The notes under the pieces are model-generated. The model made no database searches and was not told the origin of the DNA. It saw nothing but the letters and a program-made list of their open reading frames with translations. A stretch of 42,469 nucleotides of DNA. Origin: an uncultured Lachnospiraceae bacterium (GTDB taxonomy: Bacteria > Bacillota > Clostridia > Lachnospirales > Lachnospiraceae). The position numbers and the translations under genes were made by a program. Location: NCBI GenBank assembly GCA_902765725.1, contig CACXAT010000023.1:1-42469 (forward strand), written 5' to 3'. This document shows positions 27,046 to 33,979 of this stretch, in pieces (the stretch's first letter is position 1; the number at the start of each line of letters is the position of its first letter).

Positions 27046-27360
27046 TTACAGATTTCTCTCGACAAATGCCTGGATCGCCGGCTTCGGAACGAATCCGACC
27101 TGCTCATCGACCTTCTGGCCATCCTTGAAGACAGCGACATAGGGGATGGAGCTGATGCCATACTGAGCGGCAAGATCCTGATTGTCATCTACGTCCACTG
27201 CGTAGAAGGAAGCCTTGCCTGCCATCTCCTCAGAGAGCTCTTCCAGGACCGGGCCAAGCATACGGCAGGGGCCGCACCAGGTCGCATTAAAATCTACTAC
27301 CGCAACTCCGCTCTTGATCGCTTCTGCAAATTCCGGGCTGTCAATCTTCTTAACACTCAT
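27046..27360 (-). CDS. trxA: thioredoxin
   Basis: 104-residue dithiol reductant with active site WCGPC (29-33), the cis-proline motif SIPYV and the usual KDGQKV loop. GAGGAGAATG precedes the ATG. It lies 86 bp downstream of trxB, so enzyme and substrate are made from one transcript. Confidence 0.95.
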   Translation of the reverse strand: MSVKKIDSPEFAEAIKSGVAVVDFNATWCGPCRMLGPVLEELSEEMAGKASFYAVDVDDNQDLAAQYGISSIPYVAVFKDGQKVDEQVGFVPKPAIQAFVERNL

Positions 27361-27446
27361 TGTTCATTCTCCTCTTTCTGTATCTATGGTATATATGTTC
27401 TCCTGAATCCTTTAGATGACTGCTTCAATCGTCATTGTATCGTCTG

Positions 27447-28334
27447 TCATTTCCGGCTGTCAATGTAGGAAACGGCGCTCAGCGCTGCCACATTGCCCTC
27501 ACCGGCTGCCTTGATGTACTGGTATGGCGTTCCGGTGATGTCCCCTGCCGCGAACAGGCCGGGAAGGTTTGCCGCCATGCCGCGGTCTACCTTGATATGG
27601 TTGCCGTCCAGCTCCAGTCCGGGAACCAGCTTGCCCGGCGACACGCTCTCGCGAAGAAGGAAGATTCCGTCGGAAATGATCTCGCCCTGGTCTGTCGTCA
27701 GGACCATCTTCCCGTCCCTCTTCTCGATGGCGGCGGGGTTTGCGACGACCACTTCGATGTTGTCGATCCCCGGGAACAGCTGCGCGGGATCAGCCGGCAT
27801 CTCATCCTTCTTATAAACCGGGATGTAGGTCACCTTGTCAGCAAGTTCCGACAGGAACCTGGCATCCGCCTCTTCCTTCGGGGCATAGCCGACGATCACT
27901 GCCTCCTTGCCGCGATACAGAGCGCCGTCGCAAGTCGCGCAGTAGCTGACACCTCTGCCCAGATTCTCATCCTCACCCGGAAGGGGCTTGCCAAAGCTCA
28001 CGCCGATGGCAAGGATCACGCTGGTAGCCTCGACAAATTCCTGATCGATCTGCAGGCTGTAGTAATCTCCCATCGCATAGACCATCGTCACCTTGCGGTC
28101 CGTGATCTCGATCTCCATCTGTCTGAGATGCTCCTGAAGCTTCGCAGCCAGTTCAGATCCCGCTATATCCGGAAGTCCGGGATAATTCCGGATGCTGTGG
28201 GCCTTCGCGACCTTGTCCGAGATATCTGCGCTTCCGATCAGAAGCACGCTCTTATTTCTCACCTTTGCGGTGATCGCTGCAGAGACCCCTGCAGGTCCGG
28301 TTCCGATGACCGCCACATCATATCTGCCTTCCAT
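27447..28334 (-). CDS. trxB: thioredoxin reductase-like flavoprotein lacking the NADPH-binding motifs
   Basis: 295 residues. The FAD-binding GTGPAG (11-16), the redox pair CATC (132-135) and the terminal FAD motif LFAAGDI are intact, so it should reduce the thioredoxin encoded next door. But where NADPH-dependent enzymes carry GGGxSA and HRRxxxR, this protein has GYAPKEEA (149-156) and YIPVYKK (170-176). Loss of both is the trait described for the pyridine-nucleotide-independent, ferredoxin-linked thioredoxin reductases of clostridia. The electron donor is thus inferred to be ferredoxin. Start at 28334 with GGAAGGA upstream; the longer open frame starts inside the promoter. Confidence 0.85.
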   Translation of the reverse strand: MEGRYDVAVIGTGPAGVSAAITAKVRNKSVLLIGSADISDKVAKAHSIRNYPGLPDIAGSELAAKLQEHLRQMEIEITDRKVTMVYAMGDYYSLQIDQEFVEATSVILAIGVSFGKPLPGEDENLGRGVSYCATCDGALYRGKEAVIVGYAPKEEADARFLSELADKVTYIPVYKKDEMPADPAQLFPGIDNIEVVVANPAAIEKRDGKMVLTTDQGEIISDGIFLLRESVSPGKLVPGLELDGNHIKVDRGMAANLPGLFAAGDITGTPYQYIKAAGEGNVAALSAVSYIDSRK

Positions 28335-28399
28335 AATCCGTGATCCTTCCCAACCGAAGATTTGTTTCAAATTAGATTGTGTGCAATCTTTATGGTTTA

Positions 28400-28428
28400 A
28401 ATATACATGTTCCATCATATTCTGTCAA
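28400..28428 (-). promoter_or_regulatory. promoter of trxB-trxA
   Basis: On the minus strand, a perfect -35 TTGACA and -10 TATATT are separated by 17 bp. This is one of the strongest promoters in the window. Confidence 0.85.
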
Positions 28429-28440
28429 GGCCTTTCGCAC

Positions 28441-28469
28441 TGGACTTTTCTCATAATGTGTCCGATAAT
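28441..28469 (+). promoter_or_regulatory. promoter of the UMF1-type transporter gene
   Basis: TGGACT and GATAAT are separated by 17 bp. It is back to back with the trxB promoter, only 12 bp apart, so a regulator bound here could affect both. Confidence 0.5.
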
Positions 28470-28538
28470 AAGGGTGGTTTACTTGTTTAAACTGCACAAT
28501 CGATCATGCTTTCAGAACAGACATGCAAGGAGTGGGTT

Positions 28539-29831
28539 ATGAGTACTGCTGGTTCTAAGTTTCTTCCCGGATACACGGATCTGGAGAAATCATGGGTCAT
28601 CTATGACGTCGGCAATTCCGCGTTTACTCTGATGGTATCAACGCTGATCCCCATCTGGTTCAACGCTCTGGCAGAGCGCGCCGGCATGAGCTCGGTGGAC
28701 TACCTGGCGAACTGGAGCTTCGCCACCTCCATCGCGACAATCATCATGGCGCTGTGGGGCCCGATCCTGGGTTCCCTGGCAGATCACAGGGGATATAAGA
28801 AACCATTCTTCACCGCTGCCCTCCTAATCGGCGTGATCGGCTGCGCATTCCTCGGACTTGTAGGGATCCTGCCCTTCCCGATCGCCGCCGGATGGATGAT
28901 CTACCTGGTCGTCTATATCATATCGAAGGTTTCGTACCAGTCCTCCCTGGTTCTGTACGATTCGATGCTTGTCGATGTGACCGAACCCGACCGCATGGAC
29001 ATCGTCTCCTCCAATGGATTTGCCTGGGGCTACATCGGATCCTGCATCCCCTTCATCATCGCACTGGTTCTGTATCTGCTGGGTACGAAGGGAGTGATCC
29101 CGCTGGGCGCCGCGATCGCGGTCGACTTCATCCTGGTCGCCCTGTGGTGGTTCGGCATCACGACACCTCTCCTTCGGCTCTATCATCAGAAGCATTATAT
29201 CGAGACGAAGGGATCCATCATCACAGAGAGCTTTGTCCGGCTCGGGAAGACGCTCGGCGAACTGGTCCGCCACGACCACAAGGTCCTGTTCTTCCTGCTT
29301 GCCTTCTTCCTGTACATCGACGGCGTCTACACCATCATCGACGAGGCCGTCGCCATCGGAACCGCGCTGGGACTGGATCAGATCGGACTTCTGGTGGTCC
29401 TGCTGCTGACGCAGGTGGTGGCCTTCGCATTCGCAACCCTCTTCGGGAAGCTGTCCTCGAAGTATTCGACCGTCACCCTGATCTCCATCGCCATCATCGG
29501 GTATTTCGCAGTCGCCATCTACGCGCTGTTCATGCATACCCTGTGGCAGTTCGGGATCATGGCCTTCGTAGTCGGCATGTTCCAGGGCGCCATCCAGGCA
29601 CTGTCCAGATCCTACTACGCCAAGATTATCCCCGCGGACACCAGCGGCGAGTATTTCGGACTGTATGACATCTGCGGGAAGGGCGCCGCATTCGTGGGCA
29701 CCATGCTCATCGGCCTTACCACGAAGCTGACCGGCAGCGTCAACATCGGAGTCGGAACTCTGGCATTCCTGTTCGCGGGAGGACTGATCCTGCTGCGCAT
29801 CGCAGACCGCATGCCCGATCACAGGCGCTGA
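28539..29831 (+). CDS. MFS transporter, UMF1 / Atg22-like
   Basis: 430 residues with about 12 membrane segments. The opening SWVIYDVGNSAFTLMVST matches the UMF1 group related to yeast Atg22, thought to export or move small metabolites such as amino acids. Other family words seen are GSLADHRGYKKPFF and GAIQALSRSYYAKIIP. The start at 28539 has AAGGAG 7 nt upstream; the open frame back to 28506 has none. A strong terminator follows. The substrate is unknown. Confidence 0.85.
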   Translation: MSTAGSKFLPGYTDLEKSWVIYDVGNSAFTLMVSTLIPIWFNALAERAGMSSVDYLANWSFATSIATIIMALWGPILGSLADHRGYKKPFFTAALLIGVIGCAFLGLVGILPFPIAAGWMIYLVVYIISKVSYQSSLVLYDSMLVDVTEPDRMDIVSSNGFAWGYIGSCIPFIIALVLYLLGTKGVIPLGAAIAVDFILVALWWFGITTPLLRLYHQKHYIETKGSIITESFVRLGKTLGELVRHDHKVLFFLLAFFLYIDGVYTIIDEAVAIGTALGLDQIGLLVVLLLTQVVAFAFATLFGKLSSKYSTVTLISIAIIGYFAVAIYALFMHTLWQFGIMAFVVGMFQGAIQALSRSYYAKIIPADTSGEYFGLYDICGKGAAFVGTMLIGLTTKLTGSVNIGVGTLAFLFAGGLILLRIADRMPDHRR

Positions 29832-29855
29832 GCCAGGGCACATCTGAGAAATGAA

Positions 29856-29888
29856 AAGGCTGCCGCATCTTCAACATGCGGCAGCCTT
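29856..29888 (+). terminator. terminator of the UMF1-type transporter gene
   Basis: AAGGCTGCCGCAT pairs perfectly over 13 bp with ATGCGGCAGCCTT around a 7-nt loop. The following sequence is T-rich only further on. Confidence 0.75.
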
Positions 29889-29907
29889 ACTGTCTGTATT
29901 GCTTTTT

Positions 29908-29935
29908 CTGTATTGATCTGTCTGTATTGATCTGT
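29908..29935. repeat. tandem 14-bp repeat
   Basis: CTGTATTGATCTGT occurs twice head to tail, with degenerate copies (CTGTATTGC, CTGTTTTG) on both sides, in the gap between two convergent genes. Possibly slippage of simple sequence; no function is evident. Confidence 0.6.
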
Positions 29936-29961
29936 CTGTTTTGTCCTGTCTTGTCTTCAGG

Positions 29962-30216
29962 TCAGCCCTTCAGTCCTCTCGACTGACGGTCCATATCCTC
30001 GACAACGATGTCATAGATCTCGCCAAGGGTCCTGCAATACTCAAGGACCTTCCAGGGCTCATTGGTATGGTAATGGATCTTGATCGGATCCCCGTCCCCG
30101 CCTACCGCAAGCAGGCTGTCGCCCTTGAAATTCTCAGCAATATAATCAAAAACTTCGTCTTCGTCCAGATCGTCGCCGTCGATCAGCAGCTGTGTATCAT
30201 ATCTGTATTCAAGCAT
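29962..30216 (-). CDS. stand-alone domain resembling the C-terminus of FakA / DAK-type kinases
   Basis: 84 residues, all one domain: YDTQLLIDG, then FKGDSLLAVGGDGDPIKIHYHTNEP and LGEIYDIVVEDMDRQSRG. These are the words found at the C-terminal end of the fatty acid kinase subunit FakA (the part said to interact with FakB/DegV proteins). The N-terminal kinase (DAK2) domain is absent and nothing kinase-like lies upstream. GAGAGGA precedes the ATG, so it looks like a true small gene. The role is unknown; binding a DegV-type protein is a guess. Confidence 0.75.
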   Translation of the reverse strand: MLEYRYDTQLLIDGDDLDEDEVFDYIAENFKGDSLLAVGGDGDPIKIHYHTNEPWKVLEYCRTLGEIYDIVVEDMDRQSRGLKG

Positions 30217-30337
30217 GGTACTTATCCTCTCTCAGTAATGAATCTTCGCGCGTTCTTATGTAACATGTAACACACTTCAGAAACCGCCCCAATCATACTT
30301 CCGAAGACCGATTCTGTCAATAATCCGGGAACATGAA

Positions 30338-30373
30338 CAGACCGGCCTCCCTCTTAAAGAGAAAGCCGGTCTG
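30338..30373 (-). terminator. nagB terminator
   Basis: CAGACCGGC pairs with GCCGGTCTG, and the interior CTTTCTC/GAGGGAG also pairs around TTTAA, giving a long hairpin 52 bp after the nagB stop. The T-tract is weak (GTTCATGTT). Confidence 0.6.
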
Positions 30374-30425
30374 AGTGACTCATATCCGATTATTCATTTC
30401 CGGGCAGATAACCCGGAGAGCTGCA

Positions 30426-31217
30426 TTACAGTCTCTGGGACTTCTCGATATCCAGGAAATACTTGTAGGTATCCACTGTCAGCTCGCCGCAGGCAGCCTC
30501 ATCGCAGGCAATGATCGCGCCATTGTGCATCTGAAGAGCGCTGCAGGTCCACTTCTGGCTGACGCCGCCCTCAACCGTTGCCGCAAGAGCACGTGCCTTG
30601 TTGTGGCCGCTGATCAGGACCAGGACTTCCTTGGAATCGGTAACTGTTCCGATACCGACAGACAGTGCCTGAGCCGGAACCTTCTCCGGATCATTGCCGA
30701 AGAAACGGGAATTGACGATACGGGTATCCGTTGTCAGATCACGAACGCCGGTGCGGGAGGTCAGGGATGTGAAGGGCTCGTTGAATGCCAGATGGCCGTC
30801 AACGCCGATGCCGCCCATGAACAGGTCGATTCCGCCGTAGGAAGCGATTTTCTCTTCATAGCGGGCGCACTCGCCTTCCGGATCATCCGTCATACCATTG
30901 AGGATGTTGATGTTCTCCGGCTTCATATCTACCAGATGATCAAAGAAATTATCATGCATAAAGTACCAGTAGCTCTGATCATGCTCGTGGGGCAGTCCCA
31001 GATACTCATCCATGTTGAAGGTCACGACATTGGCGAAGGAGACCTCGCCGGCCTTGTTCATGCGCACCAGCTCCTGGTACACACCGATCGGCGAAGAACC
31101 GGTCGGAAGGCCGAGGATAAACGGACGGTCTTCCTTATGGCCATTGATCTTCGCTGCGATATAGTCAGCTGCCCACTTGCACATATTCTGATAATTTTCC
31201 TGAATAACAACTCTCAT
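30426..31217 (-). CDS. nagB: glucosamine-6-phosphate deaminase
   Basis: Interconverts GlcN6P and fructose-6-phosphate plus ammonium in the cytosol. Seen: the phosphate loop GLPTGSSP (35-42), NMDEYLGL (68-75), and the catalytic GGIGVDGHLAFNEP (133-146) with the Asp and His of the proton relay. 263 residues is normal. It is clearly NagB (deaminase fold), not the much longer amidotransferase GlmS. AAGGAG lies upstream of the ATG. The leader holds a glmS ribozyme (31265-31391), which would let GlcN6P itself shut off the message. NagB is reversible; this control would make more sense if the enzyme runs in the GlcN6P-forming direction, but that is inference. Confidence 0.96.
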   Translation of the reverse strand: MRVVIQENYQNMCKWAADYIAAKINGHKEDRPFILGLPTGSSPIGVYQELVRMNKAGEVSFANVVTFNMDEYLGLPHEHDQSYWYFMHDNFFDHLVDMKPENINILNGMTDDPEGECARYEEKIASYGGIDLFMGGIGVDGHLAFNEPFTSLTSRTGVRDLTTDTRIVNSRFFGNDPEKVPAQALSVGIGTVTDSKEVLVLISGHNKARALAATVEGGVSQKWTCSALQMHNGAIIACDEAACGELTVDTYKYFLDIEKSQRL

Positions 31218-31264
31218 AATAAATAAAACTCCTTATATTCTTCCTCTATCAGATACGTGGCAAG

Positions 31265-31391
31265 GCATGCTCTGTTACAGTGTTGATTCTGCTTTTTAAC
31301 ATGCACTCTGACGACCCACTATGGCCGCGGCAGCATCCGCCGAGTCTTTCGATCACTGCCGACCTCGTCAACCAATTACGGTCCTGGCGCT
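31265..31391 (-). ncRNA. glmS ribozyme/riboswitch in the nagB leader
   Basis: On the minus strand the conserved core appears in order: cleavage context A|GCGCC (cut between 31391 and 31390), hairpin ACC-GTAATT-GGT, TTGACGAGG (31371-31363), stem CGGCAG/CTGCCG enclosing ATCGA and TCGGCGGATGC (31343-31333), hairpin CGGCC/GGTCG (31327-31312), a TCAGAG joint, and the P4-type stem GCATG (31304-31300) with CATGC (31269-31265). These match the arrangement and invariant bases of the bacterial glmS ribozyme, which cleaves itself when GlcN6P binds. It ends 47 nt before the nagB ATG. The call is by eye against remembered ribozyme sequences. Confidence 0.9.
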
Positions 31392-31410
31392 AGCAACACT
31401 TCCATCCTCC

Positions 31411-31431
31411 CAGGGAAGCGAAGCTTTCCTG
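31411..31431 (-). other. hairpin just upstream of the ribozyme
   Basis: CAGGAAAGC pairs with GCTTCCCTG (9 pairs, one G-U) around a 3-nt loop, in the part of the nagB transcript that the ribozyme would release. It could stabilise the 5' fragment or help folding; nothing more can be said. Confidence 0.4.
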
Positions 31432-31512
31432 TCATGCTGCATTCCGGTTCCGATACTTCTGACCGATGTTCCCGATATATGGCAGCCATACCTGAATCAG
31501 CATAACATGGGT

Positions 31513-31541
31513 ATTTTACTGCAGTACAACCGGCAGTGCAA
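31513..31541 (-). promoter_or_regulatory. likely promoter of nagB
   Basis: On the minus strand, TTGCAC and TAAAAT are separated by 17 bp. The transcript would start near 31506, about 115 nt before the ribozyme cleavage site and 290 nt before the nagB ATG. Confidence 0.55.
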
Positions 31542-31613
31542 ATAAAAAAGCCCTTTCTTACGCAAAAACTCGTCTAAAACAGTGGGCATCCTCTGCGATT
31601 CAGGCATCTGATG

Positions 31614-31622
31614 TGATACAAT
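31614..31622 (+). promoter_or_regulatory. extended -10 promoter of the histidine phosphatase gene
   Basis: TG-A-TACAAT, an extended -10 element, lies 63 bp before the ATG at 31685. No good -35 is seen at 16-18 bp. Confidence 0.4.
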
Positions 31623-31684
31623 GAACGAACTGCTGATGGTAAATGAAGAGCAGCAGGCACAGGTTTCATTAAAGGAGTTTATCT

Positions 31685-32413
31685 ATGAGAATACTGATCG
31701 TCCGGCATGCTGATCCGGACTATGATATTGATTCCCTGACACAGACCGGCTGGCGTGAGGCAGAAGCTCTCTCCGACCGGATCGCAAAGCTGGATGTGAA
31801 GAAGTTCTACTGCTCGCCCCTTGGCCGGGCGAAGGATACGGCCTCACTGACACTGAAGAAAATGAACCGCGAGGCCGAGATCTGCCCCTGGCTGCGTGAG
31901 TTCTCACCGCCTCTGATCAAGTACCCCACGACCGGGGAGGAGCATATCTGCTGGGACTGGCTGCCGGCGGACTGGACCAGCTGCCCGCAGCTGTACGACC
32001 GCGATCAATGGCTGGACCACCCGGCCATGGTTGAAGGCGGCGTTCGTGAATACCACGAGTACGTGGTCAGCGAACTGGATCAGCTGCTGGCCAAGCACGG
32101 TTATGTGCGTGAGGACGGATATTACAGGGCGGTCACCCGCAACCGGGACACCATCGTACTGTTCTGCCATTTCGGAGTGGAGTGCGTCCTGCTTGGTCAC
32201 ATGCTCAACCTGCCCGCGTTTGTCCTCTGGCACGGAACGGTGGCTGCTCCCTCTTCCGTGACAACAGTCTATACGGAAGAGCGAAGGGATGGGATCGCGT
32301 CCTTCCGGATGCAGTCCTTCGGAGATATCAGCCATCTGTATGTGAAGGATATGGAACCGTCCTTTGCGGCGCGGTTCTGCGAGACCTGGGACGGTCCGGA
32401 GAGAAAGGATTGA
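31685..32413 (+). CDS. histidine phosphatase superfamily protein
   Basis: 242 residues. The catalytic phospho-acceptor motif reads VRHADPDYD (RHA instead of RHG), with CSPLGRAKDTA around residue 42 and the second catalytic His in FCHFGVE. These proteins dephosphorylate sugars, nucleotides or small phospho-metabolites. It is longer than the simple phosphoglycerate mutase type because of a Trp-rich insert (about 80-110, WDWLPADWTS). AAAGGAG precedes the ATG. It is divergent from nagB and followed by a strong terminator. The substrate is unknown. Confidence 0.82.
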   Translation: MRILIVRHADPDYDIDSLTQTGWREAEALSDRIAKLDVKKFYCSPLGRAKDTASLTLKKMNREAEICPWLREFSPPLIKYPTTGEEHICWDWLPADWTSCPQLYDRDQWLDHPAMVEGGVREYHEYVVSELDQLLAKHGYVREDGYYRAVTRNRDTIVLFCHFGVECVLLGHMLNLPAFVLWHGTVAAPSSVTTVYTEERRDGIASFRMQSFGDISHLYVKDMEPSFAARFCETWDGPERKD

Positions 32414-32420
32414 AACCAGT

Positions 32421-32456
32421 CAGGGGCAGCCGCACGAATTCGTGCAGCTGCCCCTG
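32421..32456. terminator. bidirectional terminator between convergent genes
   Basis: CAGGGGCAGC pairs with GCTGCCCCTG, and the inner GCACGAA/TTCGTGC also pairs, giving a 17-pair hairpin with a single mismatch. It lies between the histidine phosphatase and SDR stops. Confidence 0.8.
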
Positions 32457-32470
32457 AATTATTCTATCGC

Positions 32471-33292
32471 TCATCTCCCGGAGGTCTGGCCTCCGTCGAT
32501 ACACAGGCACTGCCCGCTGATCTCGCCGGCAAAGTCGGATGCGAGGAAAGCGGTCGAGTATGAGATGTCCCGCGGCTTCTGCGCGCGCCCGAGCGGGATG
32601 ACCTTCAGCGCTTCTTCCCAGAGCGCCTTTTTCTCTTCATCAGACACCTCCCGCTTATCATTCGGATCGCCCTTGTGCGCACGGCCGGTCAGGATGTCGT
32701 CCCACATATCCGTGTAGATGATACCCGGAAGGATTCCATTGACCCGGATCCCGTATGGAGCGGCCATCTTCGCCGCACTCTGGATGAGACTGGTCACGGC
32801 TGCCTTGGAAGCGCAGTAGATCTGATTCTCCGGTCCTCCGTCCCTGGCTGCGATCGAGGAGATGATCACCATGTTGCCGAATCTCTGCTTCTGCAGCACG
32901 GGAAGGCCGTGCTTGATGATATTGGCGGTGCCGCCCACATTGATGGAGAGGACTTTCGCGATCTCCTCATCGCTGGTCAGCAGCAGGTCATCGATCGACT
33001 GCACGCCCGCGCCGTGTACGATCACATCCAGCTTCCCGCCGCCGAACTCCAGCACATCCTCGATAAGGCTCTTCACTTCGACACTTTTCGATACGTCGCA
33101 CAGATGAAAAGCGCCCTTCACGCCAAGTGCCCGGATGTCTTCCGCGGTCTTCTCGCATGCTTCACGGCCGCGGCCGGCAACCATCACGTCCGCTCCGCAT
33201 TCCGCAAACAGCAGTGCCATATCCCGTCCAAGGCCTCTTCCGCCGCCGGTCACCAGTACTGTCTTTCCTGTGAAATCAATCGTCATTCCCAT
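32471..33292 (-). CDS. short-chain dehydrogenase/reductase
   Basis: 273 residues on a Rossmann fold: the cofactor loop VTGGGRGLG (14-22), VIVHGAG (NAG-type motif), catalytic Ser in ISSIAARDGG and YCASK (Tyr/Lys pair near 160), and the PGIIYTDM loop. It probably oxidises a sugar or polyol alcohol with NAD(P). AAGGAG precedes the ATG. It is the last of a minus-strand set HAD - broken glycosidase - phosphatase - SDR, which points to carbohydrate breakdown. Confidence 0.88.
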   Translation of the reverse strand: MGMTIDFTGKTVLVTGGGRGLGRDMALLFAECGADVMVAGRGREACEKTAEDIRALGVKGAFHLCDVSKSVEVKSLIEDVLEFGGGKLDVIVHGAGVQSIDDLLLTSDEEIAKVLSINVGGTANIIKHGLPVLQKQRFGNMVIISSIAARDGGPENQIYCASKAAVTSLIQSAAKMAAPYGIRVNGILPGIIYTDMWDDILTGRAHKGDPNDKREVSDEEKKALWEEALKVIPLGRAQKPRDISYSTAFLASDFAGEISGQCLCIDGGQTSGR

Positions 33293-33325
33293 GTGTCCGT
33301 TCTCCTTCTTATCAAATGAACTATC

Positions 33326-33967
33326 TCAGAACCTCGCATAGCGATCGACCGTCTCTGCCAGATCGTAATAAACCTTATCCGCCTCGGCCAGTTTCATGAC
33401 GCCTGCCTCCGCCTCGATCCGGTTCACGGAGCAGTTGTAGGGAACCCGTCCCTGCCAGAAATCAGACGGATCGTCATAGAGCATGTTCAGCATGCAGCGG
33501 AGCGCGCAGCCATGGGTCGCGATCAGATAGGTCTTCCCGTCATCCCTCGCTGCCAGTTCCTTCAGGAACTCCTGTGTCCTGCTGCAGACCTGCAGGATCG
33601 TCTCTCCGCCTTCAAGGCCCCGGAAGTTCATCGGGTCATGCAGAAAGCTCTTCATGGCTTCTGTCTGCGCCTCATCAACGCCGATCTTCCTGCCCTCATA
33701 GATCCCGAAGCTGATCTCCTTCAGCCTGTCATCAAACAGCACCGGCGTGTCTCCATTACCGCTCTCCCGGAGTATGATCTTCGCCGTATCGGCGGCTCTG
33801 ATCAGCGGGCTGGTGATACATTCATCAAAATGAATGCCCCGCATGCCCTGTCCGGTAACTGCCGCCAGTCTGACACCATTCTCATTCAGTTCATCATTGG
33901 ACTGGCCCTGCAGCCTGCCCTCTACATTCGACCGGGTCTCCCCATGCCGAACCACATAGATCCGCAT
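33326..33967 (-). CDS. histidine phosphatase (phosphoglycerate mutase-like)
   Basis: 213 residues with VRHGETRSNVEGRLQG at the start (catalytic His in RHG), SPLIRAADTA, an E-S-F-G-I-Y-E-G segment, and the second His in ATHGCALR. It resembles cofactor-independent broad phosphatases such as the GpmB/PhoE group more than glycolytic mutases. A GGAGGAGAG lies before the ATG. It is 12 bp after the broken glycosidase gene and 33 bp before the SDR, so they share a transcript. Confidence 0.87.
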   Translation of the reverse strand: MRIYVVRHGETRSNVEGRLQGQSNDELNENGVRLAAVTGQGMRGIHFDECITSPLIRAADTAKIILRESGNGDTPVLFDDRLKEISFGIYEGRKIGVDEAQTEAMKSFLHDPMNFRGLEGGETILQVCSRTQEFLKELAARDDGKTYLIATHGCALRCMLNMLYDDPSDFWQGRVPYNCSVNRIEAEAGVMKLAEADKVYYDLAETVDRYARF

Positions 33968-33979
33968 CTCTCTCCTCCG

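Noticed and set aside
31321..31545. 74-codon plus-strand frame in the nagB leader
   Set aside because: It runs antisense through the ribozyme core, whose RNA explanation is far stronger; no ribosome site.
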